Below, piece by piece: positions 1 to 7,936 of a stretch of DNA of 64,000 nt. The DNA comes from G965232465 sp965276005 (GTDB lineage Bacteria; Pseudomonadota; Alphaproteobacteria; JAQWUY01). The DNA lies in assembly GCA_965276005.1 (NCBI GenBank), contig OZ254962.1, positions 310,001 through 374,000 on the forward strand, in the 5' to 3' direction. The stretch's first letter is position 1. The number at the start of each line of letters is the position of its first letter. Both the position numbers and the translations under genes were made by a program. Below the pieces are notes generated by a model. The model worked only from the letters and a program-made list of their open reading frames with translations, ran no database searches and was not told the origin of the DNA.

Positions 1-1
1 C

Positions 2-1414
2 GATGCCGCTTTGGGCGAATTTGTCAATACGACAGTGCAAAAGTCCGTCGAAGACATCGCCAAACAAAATGATTTAAAAGTGGCATTGCAACCGGATGTA
101 AATATCAAATCTGCGGCTGTGGGCGAAGCATTAGAATTCGATGTGACCTATGTGTTGTTGCCACGAATCGACTTGATGGATGTGTCGAAATTGCACCTTA
201 CCATCATCAAAGCCAAAGTAGATGATTCGCAAATAGACGATTACATCGCCAACATGGCACAACAATCCCGGGAAAGTGAACCCGTCAATCGCAAAGCCAA
301 AAAAGGCGATGCGGTGGTTATCGATTTCGACGGTGCCATTGACGGTGTGCCATTTGAGGGCGGCAGCGGATCCGACCACACACTCGAATTGGGGGCGGGG
401 GCGTTTATCCCCGGCTTCGAAGACCAATTGGTTGGTGCCAAAGCCGGCGATTCTAAACAGGTGACCGTAACTTTTCCAAAAGACTATCAAAATGTACAGT
501 TGGCAGGTAAACAGGCGGTATTTGCCTGTGCGGTAAAACAGGTAAAAGCCTTTAAACAGGCGGTTATCGACGATGAAATGGCGAAAAAATTCGGGGTGAA
601 AAATCTCGACGCCCTAAAACAAGGGGTGGCACAGCAGCTTGCCAATCAATTTGCCAATGAAACCCGCCCATTGGTGAAAAAAGATATTATGGATGCCCTT
701 GATGACGCCCATAAATTCGACATTCCTCAGGTGATGCTAAACCAAGAATTCGAAGATATGTGGAAACAAATTTTCAAGGCAAAACAAGACGGACAATTGG
801 ACGCAGAAGACGCCACAAAGACCGATGACCAGCTGAAACAGGAATACTTGGCGGTTGCCGACCGCCGGGTGCGGCTGGGGCTGGTGCTGACCCATATTGC
901 CAGCCAGTGGGGTATCGAAGTGTCGCAAGACGATGTCAAACAAGCGGTGATGCAAGAAGCCCAAAGATACCCGGGGCAAGAATCACAAGTGTTCGAATAC
1001 TACCAGAAAAACCCACAAGTGTTGGATCGCTTACGGGCACCTATCTTGGAGGAAAAGGTTATCGATGCCATCTTACAAAAAGCACAGGTAACCGAAAAAC
1101 ACATGACCGCAGAGGAAATTCAAGCGGTGTTAGAATCGGAACATGAGACCCCAACCCCAGCCAAACCTGATGAAGCTGAGAAACCTAAGGTAAAAAAGAC
1201 CGCTGCTAAGAAAGCAGCTGCCAAGAAAATTGCCGCTAGCAAAGCACCAGTGAAAAAAACACCCACTAAGAAAGCAGCGGTAAAAAAGACTGCTGTCAAA
1301 AAAGCTGTTGCTAAAAAAGCAACGGTAAAAAAAGTTTCTGCCAAAAAAACAGCGGTGAAAAAGGCTTCTGCGAAAAAATCTGTCGCCAAAAAATCGACCG
1401 CCAAAAAGGCATAA
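2..1414 (+). CDS. tig: Trigger factor, 5'-truncated by window edge
   Basis: Ribosome-associated peptidyl-prolyl isomerase and chaperone for nascent chains. The frame is open from base 2, so the true start lies upstream and the N-terminal ribosome-binding part is partly missing. The FKBP-like domain is visible at about 290-530 nt (GAFIPGFEDQLVGAKAGD), followed by the helical C-terminal chaperone domain. Odd feature: from about nt 1160 the protein ends in some 85 residues made almost entirely of Lys, Ala, Val, Thr and Ser with recurring KK pairs, like a histone H1 or mycobacterial HupB tail. Ordinary trigger factors end without such a tail. It heads the conserved tig-clpP-clpX-lon-hup block. 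The family call is secure; the role of the tail is unknown. Confidence 0.95.
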   Translation, partial: DAALGEFVNTTVQKSVEDIAKQNDLKVALQPDVNIKSAAVGEALEFDVTYVLLPRIDLMDVSKLHLTIIKAKVDDSQIDDYIANMAQQSRESEPVNRKAKKGDAVVIDFDGAIDGVPFEGGSGSDHTLELGAGAFIPGFEDQLVGAKAGDSKQVTVTFPKDYQNVQLAGKQAVFACAVKQVKAFKQAVIDDEMAKKFGVKNLDALKQGVAQQLANQFANETRPLVKKDIMDALDDAHKFDIPQVMLNQEFEDMWKQIFKAKQDGQLDAEDATKTDDQLKQEYLAVADRRVRLGLVLTHIASQWGIEVSQDDVKQAVMQEAQRYPGQESQVFEYYQKNPQVLDRLRAPILEEKVIDAILQKAQVTEKHMTAEEIQAVLESEHETPTPAKPDEAEKPKVKKTAAKKAAAKKIAASKAPVKKTPTKKAAVKKTAVKKAVAKKATVKKVSAKKTAVKKASAKKSVAKKSTAKKA

Positions 1415-1442
1415 TCGCTTGGTATTAAAGCCCAAAAATGGC

Positions 1443-1473
1443 AAAAGGGAAGCCGCTGGTTTCCCCTTTTTTG
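1443..1473 (+). terminator. Rho-independent terminator after tig
   Basis: Stem GGGAAGCC (1447-1454) pairs with GGTTTCCC (1458-1465), with one G-U pair and a GCT loop. It is flanked by AAAA on the left and followed by C and six T. It separates tig from the clpP promoter. Confidence 0.8.
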
Positions 1474-1493
1474 ATGTTTTTTTGTCGTACGGC

Positions 1494-1522
1494 TTGAATT
1501 TTGTCTAAAAATACCTTATACT
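1494..1522 (+). promoter_or_regulatory. Sigma70-type promoter of clpP-clpX
   Basis: TTGAAT (1494-1499), 17-base spacer, TATACT (1517-1522), about 50 bases before the clpP start and directly after the tig terminator. Confidence 0.6.
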
Positions 1523-1573
1523 CAATAATGCTTGCACATATTTTAACTGTATTTAAATATTTAGGACATCGTA

Positions 1574-2215
1574 ATGCACATACCTGAAACCGATAACACA
1601 CTTGTCCCGATAGTGGTGGAACAAACCCCACGGGGGGAACGGTCTTATGACATCTATTCACGGTTGTTAAAGGAACGGGTGATATTTTTAACCGGGCAGG
1701 TGTACGATGCGTCTGCCAGTCTGATATGTGCCCAGTTGTTGTTCCTAGAAGCCGAAGACCCCGACAAAGATATAGCGTTTTATATCAATTCTCCCGGTGG
1801 GGTGGTTACCAGTGCCTTGTCCATGTATGACACGATGCAATACATTAAACCGGATGTGGCAACCATTTGTATGGGACAAGCGGCGTCTGCGGGATCGTTG
1901 TTGCTGATGGCGGGGGCAAAGGGCAAACGCTATAGCCTGCCAAACTCCCGCATTATGATTCACCAACCCAGCGGTGGGGCACAGGGACAGGCAACGGATA
2001 TTGAAATCCAAGCCCAAGAGATTTTACGCCTAAGGCACATGCTTAATGAAAAATACCATCGGCACACGGGCACCCCACTTGATGTGATACAACAGGCTAT
2101 GGAACGAGACAATTTTATGTCCCCGGATGAGGCAAAAGATTTTGGTCTTATCGACCACATTATCACCAGTCGATCGGATATACCAACAAAAAAGGATGCG
2201 GACAATGACAGATAA
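1574..2215 (+). CDS. clpP: ATP-dependent Clp protease proteolytic subunit
   Basis: Serine peptidase that forms the double-heptamer chamber degrading substrates unfolded by ClpX. The catalytic triad is visible: Ser105 in GQAASAGSLL, His130 in MIHQPSGG and Asp179 in ERDNFM. The 213-residue length is normal for the family. An AGGA lies 7 bases before the ATG. The last 11 bases overlap the start of clpX, so the two genes are probably translationally coupled and expressed from the promoter at 1494. Confidence 0.98.
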   Translation: MHIPETDNTLVPIVVEQTPRGERSYDIYSRLLKERVIFLTGQVYDASASLICAQLLFLEAEDPDKDIAFYINSPGGVVTSALSMYDTMQYIKPDVATICMGQAASAGSLLLMAGAKGKRYSLPNSRIMIHQPSGGAQGQATDIEIQAQEILRLRHMLNEKYHRHTGTPLDVIQQAMERDNFMSPDEAKDFGLIDHIITSRSDIPTKKDADNDR

Positions 2216-3473
2216 ACGGCATAAAACAGAACTCAGCTGTAATTTTTGCAGTAAATCAAAATCACAAGCCCGCAAATTGATTGCCGGACCGGATGTGCAT
2301 ATTTGCGATGAATGTGTGGCACTGTGCTTGGAAATTATCCGGGACGGCGGCGGCGATGCCCAGATGACAGGGGGCGATACCCACCGTATTCCCACGCCTA
2401 GTGAGATCAAAAAGATCTTAGACGCATATGTCATTTCCCAAGATGTTGCCAAACGCACATTGGCGGTGTCTGTACACAACCATTATAAACGCTTGGCGGC
2501 TCCTGATGCGGCGGATATGGTCGAGCTGAGTAAGTCCAATATCTTAATGGTGGGATCGACCGGTTGTGGTAAAACGCTGCTTGCCCAAACTTTGGCACGC
2601 ATCTTAGATGTGCCGTTTTGCATTGCCGATGCCACCACTTTGACTGAGGCGGGATATGTGGGCGAAGATGTGGAAAACATTATTTTAAAATTGCTACAAA
2701 ATTGTGAATACGATGTGGAAAAAGCCCAAAGAGGTATCGTCTATATCGACGAAATCGACAAAATTTCCCGCAAATCGGAAAATCCTTCGATTACCCGTGA
2801 TGTTTCTGGCGAAGGGGTGCAGCAGGCGTTGTTAAAACTGATGGAAGGCACGATCGCCTCAATCCCGCCACAGGGCGGTCGCAAACATCCGCAACAAGAC
2901 TGTGTGCAGGTCGATACGACAAATATTTTGTTTATCTGTGGCGGGGCGTTTGCGGGTATCGAAGACATTATTTCCAAACGGGGCAAAAACAGCAGTATCG
3001 GTTTTGGGGCTGAGGTGTACGGTAAAGACACTCGGCAAAAAGGGGAAATTATCCAAACCATCGAACCCGAAGATCTGGTAAAATACGGGTTGATTCCCGA
3101 ATTTGTAGGACGGGTACCGATGGTTGCCACCTTGCAAGATTTAGACATCGACGGATTGATGGAAATTCTAGAAAAACCGAAAAATGCCTTGGTCAAGCAA
3201 TACCAAGCCCTGTTTGCCATGAACAATGTAAATCTGAGATTTACCGAAGGGGCGATACGGGAAATCGCCAGCAAAGCAATCGTCCGCAAAACAGGGGCAA
3301 GGGGGCTGCGGTCGATTTTAGAAACCCTGTTGTTGGATACTATGTATGACTTGCCCGATATGCAGGGGGTATCGGGCGTGGTGATTAACAAGGATGTGGT
3401 ACTTGGCAAACGCCCGCCTGTGGTGGTACACAGTGCGGTCGATTCTAAAACCCCGTCGACAACGGTTGCTTGA
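2205..3473 (+). CDS. clpX: ATP-dependent Clp protease ATP-binding subunit ClpX
   Basis: AAA+ unfoldase that recognises and threads substrates into ClpP. The N-terminal zinc-binding domain has Cys12, Cys15, Cys34 and Cys37. Walker A is GSTGCGKT (117-124), the pore loop GYVG is near 150, and Walker B is VYIDEID near 179-185. The chosen ATG at 2205 overlaps clpP by 11 bases and gives 422 residues, close to the E. coli length; a longer in-frame opening inside clpP is not needed. Stop codon is TGA. Confidence 0.97.
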   Translation: MTDKRHKTELSCNFCSKSKSQARKLIAGPDVHICDECVALCLEIIRDGGGDAQMTGGDTHRIPTPSEIKKILDAYVISQDVAKRTLAVSVHNHYKRLAAPDAADMVELSKSNILMVGSTGCGKTLLAQTLARILDVPFCIADATTLTEAGYVGEDVENIILKLLQNCEYDVEKAQRGIVYIDEIDKISRKSENPSITRDVSGEGVQQALLKLMEGTIASIPPQGGRKHPQQDCVQVDTTNILFICGGAFAGIEDIISKRGKNSSIGFGAEVYGKDTRQKGEIIQTIEPEDLVKYGLIPEFVGRVPMVATLQDLDIDGLMEILEKPKNALVKQYQALFAMNNVNLRFTEGAIREIASKAIVRKTGARGLRSILETLLLDTMYDLPDMQGVSGVVINKDVVLGKRPPVVVHSAVDSKTPSTTVA

Positions 3474-3623
3474 TTGTAGTGAGGCGTGATAAAATGGTTG
3501 TAAATGTCTATCCATATTGCCTGCCGTATTGCTGTACTGCGAATGTGCGGTTGATGCATTCGAAGCGGTGTTGTGTACAGTATTTGGGGGAAAAGGTTTA
3601 TTTGGGATTTAAGGGAGCGTAAC

Positions 3624-6068
3624 ATGAGTATTACTGTATCAAAACCAAGTACATCGTATGGGGACATTGGCATTGCCTCATATCCGGTGATTCCACTGCG
3701 CGACATTGTGGTGTTTCCGAAGATGGTTGCCTCGTTGTTTGTGGGACGGCAGCGGTCGATTAAGGCACTGGAGGTGGTGATGCGACACGAAAAGAAAGTG
3801 CTGTTGCTGACCCAAAAAGACCCTAAGGTCGAACATCCAACCTCTGACGATTTATATCATGTGGGCGTGGTGGCATCGGTAAAACAGCTGCTAAAATTGC
3901 CCGATGGTACGGTCAAGGTATTGGTAGGGGGCGAACGCCGTGTTGTTGTCAAAATTATGTCTGATGTGGAGGACACTTTTTATGCCTCTGTTGCCGATTT
4001 TCGAGATCAGGATACATACGCACAATTTAAAGATGCGGAATTGATGGTACGGACTGTTATTGAAAAATTTCAAGAATACATCAGGGGAGGGCACAATATT
4101 TCCCGAGAGGCACAAAAATCCATAAAAGCCACCACCGATCCCATCGACTTGTTGTATGCCATCGTTCCCCATGTGGCTATGTCAGTAGCGGAAAAACAGC
4201 AGATTTTGGAAAACACATCGGTATTTGAACGGCTAAAAGCGTTGTTTATACATTTCGTCGAAAAAATCGACATTCAAAAACTGGAAAAAGATGTCAGCGA
4301 CCGTGTCAAAGAGCAAATGGAACAAAACCAGCGGGAATATTACCTGAATGAAAAAATTAAGGCAATCGGCAAAGAGCTGGGCGATGACATGGCATCGGAA
4401 ATGGAACAGTACAAGAAAAAAATCGATACCAGCCGTATGCCCGCTGTGGTTAAACAAAAAGCCCGTGCGGAATTGAAAAAACTAAAAGGCATGCCCCCCG
4501 TATCAGCCGAAAGTGGCGTCATTCGCATGTATATCGATTGGCTGTTGGAAGTGCCGTGGAAACAGCGTACTAAAATCAACACCAACCTCGCCAAAGCGGA
4601 ACAGATTTTGGAACAGGATCACTTTGGTTTGGAAAAGGTCAAAGACCGTATTCTCGAATTGTTGGCGGTGGGGATTCGCACCAAAAAGCTCAAGGGACCT
4701 ATTTTGTGCTTGGTGGGTCCGCCCGGTGTCGGCAAAACATCGTTGGCAAAATCCATCGCCCGAGCCTGCGGTCGTAAATATGTCCGTATGAGTTTGGGCG
4801 GCGTACGAGATGAGTCGGAAATCCGAGGACACCGCCGTACATATGTGGGGTCATTGCCGGGGCGGATTATTCAAGGTATGAAAAAAGTTGGCAAGTCCAA
4901 TCCGTTGTTTTTATTGGACGAAATAGACAAAATGAGTATGGATCATCGGGGCGATCCGGCGTCTGCGTTGCTAGAAGTCCTTGACCCCGCCCAAAACAAT
5001 GCGTTTGCCGATCACTATATGGAGGTCGATTATGATTTATCCGATGTGATGTTTATCACCACCGCTAATGCCTACGACATGCCCCCGGCGTTGCGGGATC
5101 GCATGGAAATTATCTCCATTGCCGGTTATACGGAAGAGGAAAAATTGCAAATTGCCCGTCGACACTTGTTGGTGCGGGCGACAAAAGACATCGGCTTAAA
5201 AGACGACGAAGTGGTGTTCGAAGAGGAGGCATTGCTGTATGTTATCCGCCGTTATACCCGTGAATCAGGGGTGCGGAACTTGGAGCGGGCATTGCAAAGA
5301 CTGTGTCGCAAAGCATTAAAAACTATTCTATTAGACGGCGATTCATTGGGCGACGACAAAAGCGTATTGGTGACTGTCGATGCAGTGCGGGAATATTTAG
5401 GGGTAGAAAAATTTTCTTATGGACAAGTCAACGAAAAAGACATGGTTGGCGTGGTGACCGGCTTAGCGTGGACGGCTGTGGGCGGCGATATACTGCATAT
5501 CGAATCCGCACTGGTACACGGCAAAGGCAAAATCCACAAAACCGGTAAACTAGGTACCGTCATGCAAGAATCCATCGCCGCAGCGGAAACCTATGTACGG
5601 TCAAAAGCCCCAGATTTAGGCATCTTAAAAGGCGTCTATGAAAAACGGGATATTCATGTGCATGTGCCCGAAGGGGCAACCCCCAAAGACGGACCATCGG
5701 CGGGTATTGCCATGGTGACGGCTATGGTATCAGCGTTGACGGAAAACCCTGTAAACCGCCATGTTGCCATGACGGGGGAGGTGACTCTGCACGGTAAAGT
5801 GTTGCCGATTGGCGGATTAAAAGAAAAACTGTTGGCGGCACTGCGGGCGGGCATTAGAACGGTGCTTATTCCCAAAGAAAATGAAAAGGACTTGCAAGAA
5901 ATTCCCGATACAGTCAAACAAAATCTCGACATCATCGCCGTCGAAGAGGTGGCACAGGTACTAGAAGTGGCACTTACCAAACCGCTGATTCCCGTAGATT
6001 GGGTAAAAGACGACTTGGTGATGTTAAATCCGCCTCAGGAACCCCCTAGTACACGACAATATCAGTAA
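3624..6068 (+). CDS. lon: ATP-dependent protease La (Lon)
   Basis: Cytoplasmic single-chain AAA+ serine protease for damaged and regulatory proteins. The LON substrate-binding domain starts with YPVIPLRDIVVFPKM. Walker A is GPPGVGKT (365-372). The proteolytic dyad is Ser692 in PKDGPSAG and Lys735 in GGLKEK, with the 43-residue separation usual for Lon. The ATG at 3624, preceded by AAGGGAG, gives 814 residues; the frame is also open upstream but lacks a ribosome site. It follows clpX after 150 bases in which I see no strong promoter. Confidence 0.98.
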   Translation: MSITVSKPSTSYGDIGIASYPVIPLRDIVVFPKMVASLFVGRQRSIKALEVVMRHEKKVLLLTQKDPKVEHPTSDDLYHVGVVASVKQLLKLPDGTVKVLVGGERRVVVKIMSDVEDTFYASVADFRDQDTYAQFKDAELMVRTVIEKFQEYIRGGHNISREAQKSIKATTDPIDLLYAIVPHVAMSVAEKQQILENTSVFERLKALFIHFVEKIDIQKLEKDVSDRVKEQMEQNQREYYLNEKIKAIGKELGDDMASEMEQYKKKIDTSRMPAVVKQKARAELKKLKGMPPVSAESGVIRMYIDWLLEVPWKQRTKINTNLAKAEQILEQDHFGLEKVKDRILELLAVGIRTKKLKGPILCLVGPPGVGKTSLAKSIARACGRKYVRMSLGGVRDESEIRGHRRTYVGSLPGRIIQGMKKVGKSNPLFLLDEIDKMSMDHRGDPASALLEVLDPAQNNAFADHYMEVDYDLSDVMFITTANAYDMPPALRDRMEIISIAGYTEEEKLQIARRHLLVRATKDIGLKDDEVVFEEEALLYVIRRYTRESGVRNLERALQRLCRKALKTILLDGDSLGDDKSVLVTVDAVREYLGVEKFSYGQVNEKDMVGVVTGLAWTAVGGDILHIESALVHGKGKIHKTGKLGTVMQESIAAAETYVRSKAPDLGILKGVYEKRDIHVHVPEGATPKDGPSAGIAMVTAMVSALTENPVNRHVAMTGEVTLHGKVLPIGGLKEKLLAALRAGIRTVLIPKENEKDLQEIPDTVKQNLDIIAVEEVAQVLEVALTKPLIPVDWVKDDLVMLNPPQEPPSTRQYQ

Positions 6069-6136
6069 ATTTTTTAGTAAAACACCGATAAAACCCGAAA
6101 AGTGGTAAAAAATCTATAAAAACCTTGATTTTTCGT

Positions 6137-6165
6137 TTGACATATCCATTTCTGTCATGTTTAAT
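6137..6165 (+). promoter_or_regulatory. Candidate promoter of hup
   Basis: TTGACA (6137-6142), 17-base spacer, TTTAAT (6160-6165), in the 190-base gap between lon and hup. This implies a leader of about 85 bases. Confidence 0.5.
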
Positions 6166-6256
6166 GGGGCAAGGGTGTATCTTGTGTTATAAGTTATATA
6201 TGAGATGAGACATCTGGATCTTATGTTAATTGATATTTTTTTTAGGAGAAAATAAA

Positions 6257-6529
6257 ATGAATAAAAGTGAATTGGTTGAAGCGGTTGCGTCTTCTACAGG
6301 ACAAACAAAAGTAGATGCAACTAAGTCAGTTGATGCGGTGTTTGCTGCAATTTCTTCCGCATTGGAAAATGGCGAAGAAGTACGCTTGATTGGTTTTGGG
6401 ACATTTTTCGTATCCCACCGTGCGGCGACAACTGGCCGCAACCCCCGCACAGGCGAAACTATTACCATCAAAGCCTCCAAACAACCTAAGTTTAAAGCAG
6501 GTAAAGGCTTAAAGGATGCTGTAAACTAA
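6257..6529 (+). CDS. hup: DNA-binding protein HU
   Basis: Small histone-like nucleoid protein that bends DNA as a dimer. It starts MNKSELVEAVA and carries the DNA-clasping arm signature GFGTFFVSHRAATTGRNPRT near residues 46-65. The 90-residue length is normal. AGGAG lies 8 bases before the ATG. It closes the tig-to-hup block with its own promoter and terminator. Confidence 0.97.
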   Translation: MNKSELVEAVASSTGQTKVDATKSVDAVFAAISSALENGEEVRLIGFGTFFVSHRAATTGRNPRTGETITIKASKQPKFKAGKGLKDAVN

Positions 6530-6557
6530 ACATTGTTTTTACATCGTACATCAAAGG

Positions 6558-6588
6558 GCACCCTCGTTTGTGGCGGGGGTGCTTTTTT
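6558..6588 (+). terminator. Rho-independent terminator after hup
   Basis: GCACCC (6558-6563) pairs with GGGTGC (6577-6582), followed by six T. The right half (TTTGTGGCGGGGGTG plus T-run) is duplicated immediately downstream to 6607, giving a second T-run without a second left arm. Confidence 0.75.
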
Positions 6589-6752
6589 GTGGCGGGGGTG
6601 TTTTTTTGCGGTTGTATAACTCTATGTATGATATGTTTTTTTGTTGGCGGTTCCAATCGCACGGGGGGGCGAAGTACTCTAATGCACGCACAAGCCACAA
6701 GCCAAGATCAACCAGTACGATATAGGAAATTATTTTTACCTTATTTTTTTAC

Positions 6753-6781
6753 TTGACTCTTAGAGCAAAAAGGTATATTTA
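6753..6781 (+). promoter_or_regulatory. Promoter upstream of the rpsL (str) operon
   Basis: TTGACT (6753-6758) with TATATT (6774-6779, spacer 15) or TATTTA (6776-6781, spacer 17). It lies in the 510-base gap between hup and rpsL. Apart from this promoter, the next hairpin and the hup terminator, I see no gene or RNA gene in that gap. Confidence 0.5.
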
Positions 6782-6822
6782 AGCATACACATAGTACAGT
6801 GTGCAATGGCATTTTATTCTAT

Positions 6823-6848
6823 AAGCCTTGTAAATCAAGGCTTTTTCT
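6823..6848 (+). terminator. Terminator/attenuator in the rpsL leader
   Basis: AAGCCTTG (6823-6830), loop TAAAT, CAAGGCTT (6836-6843), then a run of T: a perfect 8-bp stem. It lies about 40 bases after the candidate promoter and 190 bases before rpsL. Transcripts from that promoter would either end here as a short RNA of about 60 nt or have to read through. Confidence 0.65.
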
Positions 6849-7039
6849 TGTTTAGTGGGGAATAGAATCGCTTGTTGTGGGCTTTTGTAGACCGCACGGA
6901 TATATGGGTATTCGTTGGCATAGGGTGCGACGATAAGGTTGTTATAGCTAGGTATGGCGTACCAAATGACGGCATAATAATGTTTATTTTCGTGTGTTTT
7001 TTTAGGATTTTAATTTGGATAACAGGCGAAGGGACAAAT

Positions 7040-7411
7040 ATGCCAACGATTAACCAACTTATTCGCAAGGGACGGAAAGATAAAGTGAAACGCACTAAGG
7101 TGCCGCACTTGGAGTCGTGCCCACAACGCCGGGGCGTGTGCACCCGTGTATATACAACCACCCCGAAAAAACCCAACTCCGCACTTCGCAAAGTTGCCCG
7201 TGTACGATTGACCAGTGGCTATGAGGTTACCAGCTATATCGGCGGCGAGGGGCATAACTTGCAAGAGCACTCTGTAATCTTGGTGCGGGGCGGTCGTGTA
7301 AAGGACTTGCCCGGTGTACGCTATCACACGGTGCGGGGTGCCTTAGACACACAAGGGGTAAAAGACCGCCGCCAACGCCGTTCCAAATACGGTGCCAAAC
7401 GCCCGAAATAA
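7040..7411 (+). CDS. rpsL: 30S ribosomal protein S12
   Basis: Decoding-centre protein of the small subunit. It starts MPTINQLIRKGR and contains the conserved TPKKPNSALRK and GVRYHTVRGALD segments. The 123-residue length is standard. The ATG at 7040 fits the family N-terminus; the frame is open further upstream but that part has no similarity to S12. It leads rpsL-rpsG-fusA-tuf. Confidence 0.98.
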   Translation: MPTINQLIRKGRKDKVKRTKVPHLESCPQRRGVCTRVYTTTPKKPNSALRKVARVRLTSGYEVTSYIGGEGHNLQEHSVILVRGGRVKDLPGVRYHTVRGALDTQGVKDRRQRRSKYGAKRPK

Positions 7412-7432
7412 TCGTGATAAAGGTAAAACATC

Positions 7433-7903
7433 ATGTCTAGACGCCACAGTGCGGAAAAACGCAAAGTACTACCAGATGCCAAATATGGCGATGTGGTTGT
7501 ATCGAAATTTATTAACGCTATAATGGTTAGGGGCAAGAAATCTTTGGCGGAAAAGATTGTCTATGGTGCCTTTGATATTATCGAAGATAAAACCAAAAAA
7601 GATGCGGTGGAATTGTTTCGAGATGCCCTACAAAACATCAAGCCAGACCTCGAGGTGCGTTCCCGCCGTGTCGGCGGTGCCACTTATCAGGTGCCGGTAG
7701 AAGTGCGGGCGGATCGGGCACAAGCATTGGCATTCCGCTGGCTGATTGAGGCGTCCCGTAAACGCTCTGAAAAAACCATGATGGCACGGTTGTCAGCGGA
7801 ACTGTTGGATGCGTCCGAATCCCGTGGGGCGTCCGTCAAAAAACGGGAAGACACACACAAAATGGCGGAGGCAAACCGAGCGTTTGCCCACTACCGCTGG
7901 TAA
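7433..7903 (+). CDS. rpsG: 30S ribosomal protein S7
   Basis: Small-subunit head protein that nucleates assembly on 16S rRNA and contacts the E site. It starts MSRRHSAEKR and contains RRVGGATYQVPVEV. The 156-residue length is normal. It lies 21 bases after rpsL and 33 before fusA. In E. coli S7 is the autogenous regulator of the str operon; whether that holds here is not shown by the sequence. Confidence 0.98.
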   Translation: MSRRHSAEKRKVLPDAKYGDVVVSKFINAIMVRGKKSLAEKIVYGAFDIIEDKTKKDAVELFRDALQNIKPDLEVRSRRVGGATYQVPVEVRADRAQALAFRWLIEASRKRSEKTMMARLSAELLDASESRGASVKKREDTHKMAEANRAFAHYRW

Positions 7904-7936
7904 GTTGAATTTTTAATTTTTGGGAATATAAACAAA

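Noticed and set aside
2741..3706. 321-codon open frame on the minus strand over clpX and the lon start
   Set aside because: Antisense to unmistakable genes, no ribosome site, composition mirrors the sense codons.
6651..6670. tRNA T-arm-like GGTTCCAATCGC in the hup-rpsL gap
   Set aside because: No matching acceptor, D or anticodon arms around it. No tRNA or rRNA gene was found in the window.
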